From Sphingomonas bisphenolicum (GTDB lineage Bacteria > Pseudomonadota > Alphaproteobacteria > Sphingomonadales > Sphingomonadaceae), in NCBI RefSeq assembly GCF_024349785.1, contig NZ_AP018818.1, positions 372,001-436,000 of the forward strand: a DNA stretch of 64,000 nucleotides. Direction: 5' to 3'. The position numbers were made by a program, and so were the translations under genes. Each line of letters opens with the position of its first letter. Positions within the stretch are counted from its first letter, which is position 1. Below, piece after piece: positions 1 to 6,744 of the stretch. A model generated the notes under the pieces. It searched no databases. It had not been told where the DNA came from and saw nothing but the letters and a program-made list of their open reading frames with translations.

Positions 1-962
1 TCGACCAGGTCGGCATAGCCATAGACCGGCCCGCACCAGATATCGGCGGCGCGGAACGTTGCCAGCCAATGCGCCGTATCGCGGGTGACGAGATGCGTCT
101 TCACTTGGGCGAAAATGGCGTCGCGCTGGGTCCAGCCGTCGCGTTCCTCGTCCAGCTCGGCGAAGAAGGGATCGTCCAGCACCTGCCCCAGCGTCTTGAG
201 TGACGCCATCGCCAGCGTCATGTAGCCGTCGGCCGTCGCGAACACGCCATAAGGCGCGCGGATATAGCTGTGCGCATGGGGCTGCGCCGATCGCGTCTGC
301 GCCTTGCCGCCGACGGTGAAGACCGACAATTCCTGCATCTGGAGCGTGGTGATGGCGTCGAGCATATTGACCTGCACCAACTGCCCCTCCCCCGTCCGTT
401 CGCGGTGGAAAAGGGCGGCGAGTGCGCCTTCAAAGGCGGTATAGGCGGTCACGGCGTCAACCAGATATTGTCCGGCGGGCGATGGCGGCGCGCCGTCCGC
501 CCCGGCCGAAAGCATCGCGCCGGACATGCCCTGAAGCAGCAGATCCTGCCCCGGATAGAGGCGGTAGGGACCATCCTCGCCATAGCCGGACATGGACACA
601 TAAATGAGGCGCGGGTTGATCGCCGACAGGGTCGCATAATCAACACCCAGCCGCTCGGCGACGCCGGGACGGTAATTCTGGAGAAAGATGTCGGCATCCT
701 TCACCAGGTCGAGCAGCACCGCCTTCCCCTCGGGCGATTTGAGATCGATCGCCAGCGACCGCTTGTTGCGGTTGAGCGAGAGGAAGGAGACGTTGATGCT
801 ATTGCCGGTGGCGCCGCCCGCCGAAGCATGGCGCTGCCATTCGCCGCTGGTCGGTTCGACCTTGACGACGTCGGCGCCCATGTCGCCCAATCGCTGCGCC
901 GCGAACGGCCCGGCCATGGCGATCGAACAGTCGAGAACGCGAATATCCTTGAGAATGGTCAT
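1..962 (-). CDS. CaiB/BaiF family III CoA-transferase, 3' end beyond the window
   Basis: The minus-strand reading frame opens at an ATG at 962 and runs without a stop to base 1, giving about 320 N-terminal residues of a family that is usually near 400 residues. The family moves CoA from one acyl-CoA (often succinyl- or acetyl-CoA) to a carboxylic acid in the cytosol. The start MTILKDIRVLD and the segment RLGDMGADVVKVEP are typical of family III. An Asp in the motif QYLVDAV is at residue 169, the place where formyl-CoA transferase carries its catalytic Asp. The gene follows the SDR gene by 10 bases and is the last visible member of the operon DUF4432, SDR, CoA-transferase. The acid it activates is unknown; the neighbours suggest a product of sugar-acid or small hydroxy-acid metabolism. 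Confidence 0.88.
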   Translation of the reverse strand, partial: MTILKDIRVLDCSIAMAGPFAAQRLGDMGADVVKVEPTSGEWQRHASAGGATGNSINVSFLSLNRNKRSLAIDLKSPEGKAVLLDLVKDADIFLQNYRPGVAERLGVDYATLSAINPRLIYVSMSGYGEDGPYRLYPGQDLLLQGMSGAMLSAGADGAPPSPAGQYLVDAVTAYTAFEGALAALFHRERTGEGQLVQVNMLDAITTLQMQELSVFTVGGKAQTRSAQPHAHSYIRAPYGVFATADGYMTLAMASLKTLGQVLDDPFFAELDEERDGWTQRDAIFAQVKTHLVTRDTAHWLATFRAADIWCGPVYGYADLV

Positions 963-972
963 TGATGGTCCT

Positions 973-1719
973 TCAGGCCATGACCCAGCCGCCGTTGACG
1001 TGCAGCGTCTGGCCGGTGATGAAGCCCGCCTCGTCGGCGGCGAAAAATCCGATGGCATGGGCGATATCGGCGGCGACGCCCCGGCGTTTGACCGCCTGCG
1101 CATCCAATACCATGCGGTTATACCCGACCGGGTCGGGGTGGATTTTTTCTGCGTCGGTCGGAAAGGCGCCCGGCGCGATGGCGTTGACGGTAATGCCGTC
1201 GGGACCGAATTCCCGAGCCCAGGCGCGGGTCAGGCCGACCAGCGCGCCCTTCGATGCGACATAAGGCGACAGGTTCGCCCAGCCGCCCGACAGGGTGATG
1301 CTGGCGATATTGACGATCCGACCGAAGCCCCTGGCCCGCATCTCCGGCAGCGCCGCCTGCACCGCGACGATCCCGGCATCGACATTGATCCGCTGGACCA
1401 GTTGATGCTCCTCGATGGAAAAATCCTCGAAGGGCCGGGACGGATAGATGGCGGCATTGTTGATGACGACATCGAAACCATCATGCTCAGCGAGCAGATC
1501 GTCGAGCGTTGCGCGGAAGGCAGCAAGGTCCGACAGGTCGGCGGTCGATACGACCAGCCGCCCCGGTCCCTTGCCGACGGCCGCTTCGGTCAGCCGCGCC
1601 ACCTTGGCCGGGTCATTGTCCACCGCGATAACGGTCGCGCCGCCTTCGATCAGGAGCAGCGTCGTTTCGAGGCCAAGCCCGCCCGCCGCGCCGGTATAGA
1701 GGATCGTCCGGCCCTTCAT
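973..1719 (-). CDS. SDR family NAD(P)-dependent oxidoreductase
   Basis: A 248-residue classical short-chain dehydrogenase/reductase. The N-terminal TGAAGGLG cofactor loop, the NNAA motif near residue 88, Ser140 and the Tyr153-x3-Lys157 pair (YVASK) form the complete SDR active site. The C-terminal ITGQTLHVNGGW is also typical. Its ATG overlaps the stop of the upstream DUF4432 gene by four bases (ATGA), so the two are translationally coupled. In this setting it could oxidise a sugar, sugar acid or deoxy-sugar acid, like the SDRs of non-phosphorylating L-fucose and L-rhamnose pathways. Substrate and cofactor preference cannot be read from the sequence. Confidence 0.9.
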   Translation of the reverse strand: MKGRTILYTGAAGGLGLETTLLLIEGGATVIAVDNDPAKVARLTEAAVGKGPGRLVVSTADLSDLAAFRATLDDLLAEHDGFDVVINNAAIYPSRPFEDFSIEEHQLVQRINVDAGIVAVQAALPEMRARGFGRIVNIASITLSGGWANLSPYVASKGALVGLTRAWAREFGPDGITVNAIAPGAFPTDAEKIHPDPVGYNRMVLDAQAVKRRGVAADIAHAIGFFAADEAGFITGQTLHVNGGWVMA

Positions 1720-2894
1720 GCCGCATTCCCGATCGGCGGATAGTGGCCGGAAGGCGCGGGATAGTCCTCATCGGGCTGCAACTGGACGCCCTCGATCCGC
1801 GCCACTGCGGCCGATACCGCGGCGGCATCGGGCAGGACGCGCAGGATCGTGTCGTAGCGGCGCTCTTCGCCATGCTCGAGTTCGATCAATTCGCCCCGTT
1901 CGCGTGCGAAATCCTTGCCCAGCACATGGTTGGTCGAGGGTTCGATCCCCACCGCATAATGGCCGGCGTGGAGATTCTGCCATTCGAACATGGCCGGAAA
2001 CTGATCCTTGCGGGTCACGACCGAAAAGCCGAAGCCCAGCGCTTCGTTGACGATACCGACCTCGACCCGGCCGTCCGCATCGGGCGCCATGTCATGCTGC
2101 CAGACCTGTTCATGGAAATTGACGATCGGCGCGGGCAAGGTGCGATATCCCACGCCCTGCGCCTGATAGGCATCGGCATGAGCGGCCCACAGCACGTCGC
2201 GGATCGGCGCAACATAGCGCGCACCTTCCGCGACCACCGGATGACCGACGTTGATATGATAGCAGAACATGTGCGGCGTGCGGTAGAAGCCGTGATTGAC
2301 CACGCGGTCGGTCAGACGGATCTCGTCGCCGCCCAAATCCGCCTCGATCCGGCGGATGAGATGCAGATCCTCGCCGAAGACGGTCGACTGGCGGACGACG
2401 CCTTCCGCCCAGAAGGTACAGGCGTCGCCGTCCCATTGCTCGCCATAGCCGGTGAGTTGCGCCGGAATGGTGCCGATGCGGCCGTGCAGCGAAGAAGACA
2501 CCGTCTCTCGCGGGCCATAATGATAATGGCCGGCGGGATCATCGTGCATGAAGAGGATATGGTCGAGGCCGCATGTGATATTGAGACCGGACATGGAGCG
2601 GAACCAACCAAGCCCGCCCTCCCCTTCATACTCATGCAGGCCGGGATGGCGGAAGCCCGACGGCGAGTGCCAGCCGACGGCGCGCCCCGCATGGTCGCAT
2701 TCGGCGATGTCCATGGCGCGGTCGACCAGCACGGTGAAGGCAAGCCCTGAGCCGGTGCGGAATCGCAGCATCCGCACGCCGCGCTCCACCCCATCCCTCA
2801 GGGTCATCAATTGCACGCCGGCAAATTGCGACAGCGCGCCGGATCGTTCGGCGATATGTCGTTTGGACACTTCGCCGCCATAAAGCCGGGCCAT
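1716..2894 (-). CDS. DUF4432 / aldose-1-epimerase-like protein
   Basis: A 392-residue protein of the galactose-mutarotase fold type (DUF4432), rich in His and aromatic residues such as HMFCYHINVGHPV, with a late EWQNLHAGHYAVGIEPS segment usual for this family. The frame stays open to 2969, but the ATG at 2894 is preferred because GGAGAGG lies six bases before it; the upstream extension has no comparable ribosome site. Members are found in sugar and sugar-acid clusters and probably act on anomers or epimers, but few are characterised. It is the first gene of the minus operon (then SDR, then CoA-transferase). A 74-base region separates it from the divergent mutarotase gene. Confidence 0.82.
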   Translation of the reverse strand: MARLYGGEVSKRHIAERSGALSQFAGVQLMTLRDGVERGVRMLRFRTGSGLAFTVLVDRAMDIAECDHAGRAVGWHSPSGFRHPGLHEYEGEGGLGWFRSMSGLNITCGLDHILFMHDDPAGHYHYGPRETVSSSLHGRIGTIPAQLTGYGEQWDGDACTFWAEGVVRQSTVFGEDLHLIRRIEADLGGDEIRLTDRVVNHGFYRTPHMFCYHINVGHPVVAEGARYVAPIRDVLWAAHADAYQAQGVGYRTLPAPIVNFHEQVWQHDMAPDADGRVEVGIVNEALGFGFSVVTRKDQFPAMFEWQNLHAGHYAVGIEPSTNHVLGKDFARERGELIELEHGEERRYDTILRVLPDAAAVSAAVARIEGVQLQPDEDYPAPSGHYPPIGNAA

Positions 2895-2968
2895 GATCAG
2901 CCTCTCCATCTTGTAAGACATATGATGAATATCTACACTGGACGGACTCGTCAACCGGGAGAAGGACA

Positions 2969-3328
2969 TTGGGTGAGATTGTGCGACGTTGCTTCATGGT
3001 CGACCTGGTGGACGAGCCGGATTCGATCGCGCGCTATCGCGAATGGCACAAACCCGGCGGCCCACCGCAAGCGGTGAGCGATGCGATCCGCGCCGATGGC
3101 GTGACGGACCTGCAAATATGGATGATCGGCGACCGAATGGTGATGATCATGGAGCAGGATATCGCCCTTGCTCCCGACGGCGCAACCAAGAGGGCGCAGG
3201 ATGCCGCCAATCCGGATGTCCAGGCCTGGGATGCCCTGATGCGAACGTTCCAGCGCCCTCTCCCATTTGCGCCGAACGTCACCTGGGCTGAAATGGAGCG
3301 AATCTACGCGCTCGACGAGCAACCCTGA
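2969..3328 (+). CDS. L-rhamnose/L-fucose mutarotase-like protein (RhaM/DUF718)
   Basis: A 119-residue protein of the RhaM family, which interconverts the alpha and beta anomers of 6-deoxy sugars. The length fits. The segments RYREWHKPGGPP, LQIWMIGDRMVMIMEQD and FQRPLPFAP are the conserved blocks of the DUF718 branch seen in sphingomonads. I take the TTG at 2969 as start because GGGAG sits seven bases before it; a GTG at 2981 has no ribosome site. It is transcribed divergently from the DUF4432 operon and ends eight bases before the convergent GntR gene. Its presence is the best clue that this island handles a 6-deoxy sugar or a similar sugar. Confidence 0.82.
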   Translation: MGEIVRRCFMVDLVDEPDSIARYREWHKPGGPPQAVSDAIRADGVTDLQIWMIGDRMVMIMEQDIALAPDGATKRAQDAANPDVQAWDALMRTFQRPLPFAPNVTWAEMERIYALDEQP

Positions 3329-3336
3329 GCCGTGCG

Positions 3337-4086
3337 CTATGTCTCGACGCGGGAACTGCGCCGTTTTGCCCAGGAAGATTCTATATGCTCGCGCATCGCA
3401 CGGGCAGCCGCCTCCGGATCGCCAGCGACGATCGCGTCGTGGATGCGCCGATGCGCCGCCTGGGTATCGCGCACATGCGCGACGCTCAGCTTGCCGGCAT
3501 AGCCATGGGTGTTGAGCGCCTTGCCTTGGATGCCGTCGATGATCGCCTTGCTCAGCCGGTCGCCCGAAATGCGCATGATGATGTCGTGGAAATGCACATC
3601 CTCATGCACATAGGCAGCAGGCATGTCGACCAGCCCTTCCAGCTTGTCGATCTGCGCCGTCAGTTCCGCCACGCTTTCGGGAGTCGCCTTTTTCGCCGCC
3701 TTGGCCGCCATCGACGCTTCAAGCGATGAGCGGATTTCGGAAAGATTGTCGAGATAGGACAGGCCGTCCTCGCGCCGGAACAAGGCCGCCAGGATCATCG
3801 GGTCCAGCAGGTTCCAATCGCGCGAATCGCGCACGATCGTCCCGCGTCCCTGCTGCGATACCACCAGTCCCTTCTCGGTGAGCGCCGTCGTCGCTTCGCG
3901 GACCACGGTGCGGCTGACGCCATAGAGGTCGCAGAGCATGTTTTCCGGTGGCAGCGCGGTGCCGGCGGGGTACATTTCCGTCACGATCGCATTGACCAGG
4001 TCTTCGACCACGGCCTCGGCCAAGCGGGGACGCCGCCGCACCCGCTGCGTTGCCGCCAAAGCCCCGCCGCCCAGTCTATCCTGCAT
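3337..4086 (-). CDS. GntR-family regulator, FadR/FCD subfamily
   Basis: A 249-residue repressor-type regulator. Residues about 20-85 form the winged HTH with the GntR signature PPENMLCDLYGVSRTVVREA. The rest is an all-helical FCD ligand domain with the metal-site residues expected of the family (Asp/His in EDVHFHD, then His residues in HVRDTQAAHRRIHDAI). It is divergent from the enolase-superfamily gene, so the 154-base space at 4087-4240 should hold its operator. An AT-rich sequence there recurs before the TBDR gene (6665-6678), pointing to control of the whole carrier/receptor operon. FCD effectors are usually small organic or sugar acids, which fits the locus. Confidence 0.9.
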   Translation of the reverse strand: MQDRLGGGALAATQRVRRRPRLAEAVVEDLVNAIVTEMYPAGTALPPENMLCDLYGVSRTVVREATTALTEKGLVVSQQGRGTIVRDSRDWNLLDPMILAALFRREDGLSYLDNLSEIRSSLEASMAAKAAKKATPESVAELTAQIDKLEGLVDMPAAYVHEDVHFHDIIMRISGDRLSKAIIDGIQGKALNTHGYAGKLSVAHVRDTQAAHRRIHDAIVAGDPEAAARAMREHIESSWAKRRSSRVET

Positions 4087-4169
4087 GTATCTTCACGCCT
4101 TTTGTCATGCCTGCGCCCTGCACGACGCTAATTTCCAGCGTGGACCCGATTGACAAGCGCCGTCAAGAC

Positions 4170-4201
4170 TTGTCAAACAACATAGATAATACATAATATG
4201 A
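4170..4201 (+). promoter_or_regulatory. Promoter and likely GntR operator before the enolase-superfamily operon
   Basis: TTGTCA at 4170-4175 is followed after 18 bases by TAATAT, a plausible but weak sigma-70 pair. The 14-mer AATACATAATATGA at 4188-4201 overlaps the -10 region. The same 14-mer occurs inverted at 6665-6678 before the TBDR gene, and TGTCAAA flanks both copies. This AT-rich element stands out from its GC-rich surroundings and is the best candidate for the operator of the adjacent GntR protein. Binding is inferred. Confidence 0.5.
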
Positions 4202-4240
4202 CTCGTGGCCGGTAACACCGGAAGGGTAGAGGACATCCCG

Positions 4241-5392
4241 ATGAAGATTACAGGCTATCGCAGCCTCACAGCCTATCATGACTGGCGGCGGCCGGTCGGC
4301 GACGTGAACGGCGTCGTCGAATCCGGCATTACCGAAGTCCCGGTCCTGCTGCTCGAAACCGATGGCGGTTTGACCGGCATCGGCCTTGGCCAGCATGGCG
4401 AGATCGACCGGCTGTTTCCCGCGGTCGAGGGCGCGGACCCGCGCGCGGTGTCGAGCCTCTATGATTCGATGCTCGCCCACGTGTTCAAGAGCGGCCACGC
4501 CGGCGCCACCTTCGGCACAATCGCGGCGATCGACATGGCATTGTGGGATCTGAAGGCGAAGATGGCGGAAGAGCCGCTGTGGCGCACGCTGGGCGCGGGT
4601 GACCGGTTCGTGCCGGGCTATGCCTCCGGCCTGTGCTACGGCCTGGAGGACGATGCGTTCGCCGGTCATTATGGCGCCTGGGCCGATCGCGGCTTTACCG
4701 CAGCCAAGATCAAGGGCGGCCGCGATCTGGACCGTGACATCGGCCGGCTGGAAACGGTGCGCGACATCCTGTCGCGGAACAGCCACCGGCCCGCGCTGAT
4801 GCTGGACGTCAACGAAGCCTGGAATTGCAAGCAGGCGATCCGGCACCTGGCCGAGATCGAAAAGAGGATCGACCTGACCTGGATCGAGGAGCCGGTGCGG
4901 CGATGGGACGCGGCGGGCCATGCCGCCATATCGCGCGCCGTCAAAACTGCGGTGGCGACGGGCGAAAATCTCTCCGGCCTCGAACAATATGCGCCGTTGT
5001 TCGACGCCTGCGCCGTCGACATCGTCCAGACCGGAAGCGTTTGGGGCATCACCCATTTCCACCGGGTGGCCATGGCCGCCCATGCGCGTGGCCTGCCCGT
5101 CTCGCCGGTCGCCTATAACGCCAATCCGGTCGCCCATGCCGCCGCGGCCGTACCCAACATGATCGGCATCGAAGTGCAGGATTTCGCTTTTCCCACGGGC
5201 TTCGACGTCGATCAGCAGATTGCCGATGGCGGCATCATATTGGGCGACCGGCCGGGACTGGGCATCGTGATCGACGAGGCGGCGATCGCGCAAAGCGTTG
5301 CCGGCAACGGCTGGAACGTGCGCGGGGGGCCGCATCGCAGGCCGCGCAATGCGGGGCTGCGCCTGGTCCCGGAAAGCCGGGCGGCCAACTGA
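4241..5392 (+). CDS. Enolase-superfamily (mandelate racemase/muconate lactonizing) protein, atypical active site
   Basis: A 383-residue protein of the mandelate-racemase branch. The ATG at 4241 is chosen over an upstream GTG (4205) because AGAGG lies eight bases before it and the protein then begins MKITGYRSL as homologues do. The KxK motif (Lys156, Lys158) and the metal ligands Asp189, Glu216 and Glu242 are present. At the places where the family has its Asp-His dyad I see VQTGSVWGIT (Gly265) and LPVSPVAYN (Val290) in place of the usual QPD and SPH, so the second acid/base pair seems absent. It may still be a sugar-acid dehydratase or an epimerase working from the lysine side only. It overlaps the MFS gene by one base (TGATG). 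Confidence 0.85.
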   Translation: MKITGYRSLTAYHDWRRPVGDVNGVVESGITEVPVLLLETDGGLTGIGLGQHGEIDRLFPAVEGADPRAVSSLYDSMLAHVFKSGHAGATFGTIAAIDMALWDLKAKMAEEPLWRTLGAGDRFVPGYASGLCYGLEDDAFAGHYGAWADRGFTAAKIKGGRDLDRDIGRLETVRDILSRNSHRPALMLDVNEAWNCKQAIRHLAEIEKRIDLTWIEEPVRRWDAAGHAAISRAVKTAVATGENLSGLEQYAPLFDACAVDIVQTGSVWGITHFHRVAMAAHARGLPVSPVAYNANPVAHAAAAVPNMIGIEVQDFAFPTGFDVDQQIADGGIILGDRPGLGIVIDEAAIAQSVAGNGWNVRGGPHRRPRNAGLRLVPESRAAN

Positions 5393-6663
5393 TGCACAGC
5401 CTCCCCGCCCCTGCCGACCAATCATCACCGGTCTGGGTGACCGGCGCGGCGCGCGTCCGGCTGCAATTGTCGCTGATGGTCAATTTCTTCCTGCTGATGG
5501 CGCTCTACAGCGGCGTGCTGGGCGTGCTTCTGCCCAATCAGATCGCAGAGCTGTCGCCCGGTGCGAAGGAGAACAACCTCGCTTTGCTGTTCGCCATCAC
5601 ATCGATCTTCTCGACCCTGGCGACGCCGATCGCGGGCGCCCTGTCGGATCGTACGCGTAGCCGCTGGGGTCGCCGCGCGCCCTGGATCGCCATCGCATCG
5701 CTGATCGGATCGCTCTGCCTGTTCGGCGTGTCGCTGATGACGAGCTTCTGGTCGCTGATGATCCTCTGGGTGATGGCCGCGATCGCCTATAACGCCATGC
5801 AACCGGCGATGACGACGCTGATCGCGGACCGGTTCGCGCCGGTGTCGCGCGGCGGCGTATCGGGTATCGTGGGCGCGGGCATGACCGCGGGGTTGACGGC
5901 GGGCACGGTGGTCGCCGGCTATCTCGCCGGGGAGCGGGTGCTGGCTTATGGGCTGTTCGCGGCTGCCATCGCCGCCTCCTGCCTCGCCTTCGTCGCGCTC
6001 AATCGCGAACCGCCGAGCGACACGATGCCCCGCCGCCCGATCCATTGGGGCAGTTTCTTCAAGAGCTTCTGGATCAGTCCGCGCGCGCACCCCGATTTCG
6101 CCTGGGCCTTCGCCAGCCGCTTCACCATCTATATGGGCTATCAGGCGGTCGCCGCCTATCTTCTCTATATATTGCGCGACTATATCGGCCTGGCCGACGG
6201 CGCGTCGAACATCGCCATCGCCAACATGGCGCTGCTCACCCTGGTCTGCCTGGTCGCTTCCTCCTTGATCTCGGGATGGCTGTCCGACCGGTGGCAGCGA
6301 CGCAAGCCGTTCGTTGTTCTGGGCAGCCTGATCATGGGTGTGGCGATGACCGCCCCACTGCTGGCGCCCTCGATGACCGGCATGTGGGTTTATGCCGGCG
6401 TGATCGGCATCGGCTACGGCATGTTCATGTCGATCGACATGGCGCTGATGACGCAGGTGCTGCCGAAAAGCGCGCTGGGCGACGAAGGCAAGGATTTGGG
6501 CGTGCTGACCACGGCGGTCAATATTCCCCAGATTCTCAGCCCCGTCATGGCCGCCATCCTGCTCGGCATGTTCGACAATGACTATCGCGCGATCTTCATC
6601 GCGGCGCTGCTGTTCGTGTTCGGATCGGCGCTTTGCGTGCTGCCGATCCGCTCGGTGCACTGA
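5392..6663 (+). CDS. MFS transporter, GPH (glycoside/cation symporter)-like
   Basis: A 423-residue inner-membrane protein with about twelve hydrophobic segments. The loop LSDRTRSRWGRRAPWI after the second segment is the signature of the GPH branch and of related sugar carriers, and a second MFS loop (SGWLSDRWQRRKPF) opens the C-terminal half. Length is normal. Its start codon shares a base with the stop codon of the enolase-superfamily gene, so the two are made together; the carrier most likely imports the substrate of that enzyme or a precursor sugar. The TBDR gene starts 81 bases later behind its own promoter. Confidence 0.88.
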   Translation: MHSLPAPADQSSPVWVTGAARVRLQLSLMVNFFLLMALYSGVLGVLLPNQIAELSPGAKENNLALLFAITSIFSTLATPIAGALSDRTRSRWGRRAPWIAIASLIGSLCLFGVSLMTSFWSLMILWVMAAIAYNAMQPAMTTLIADRFAPVSRGGVSGIVGAGMTAGLTAGTVVAGYLAGERVLAYGLFAAAIAASCLAFVALNREPPSDTMPRRPIHWGSFFKSFWISPRAHPDFAWAFASRFTIYMGYQAVAAYLLYILRDYIGLADGASNIAIANMALLTLVCLVASSLISGWLSDRWQRRKPFVVLGSLIMGVAMTAPLLAPSMTGMWVYAGVIGIGYGMFMSIDMALMTQVLPKSALGDEGKDLGVLTTAVNIPQILSPVMAAILLGMFDNDYRAIFIAALLFVFGSALCVLPIRSVH

Positions 6664-6664
6664 T

Positions 6665-6714
6665 TCATATTATGTATTACGTCATTTGACATATGCTGTG
6701 CGGTGCGCCATAAA
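6665..6714 (+). promoter_or_regulatory. Promoter of the TBDR gene with inverted copy of the GntR-type box
   Basis: TTGACA at 6686-6691 and CATAAA at 6709-6714 are 17 bases apart, a good sigma-70 arrangement ahead of the ATG at 6745. Just upstream, TCATATTATGTATT at 6665-6678 is the exact reverse complement of the 14-mer at 4188-4201. This suggests the receptor gene has its own promoter under the same regulator. Confidence 0.55.
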
Positions 6715-6744
6715 CACCGACAATAAACATAGGGAGAGTGGAAG

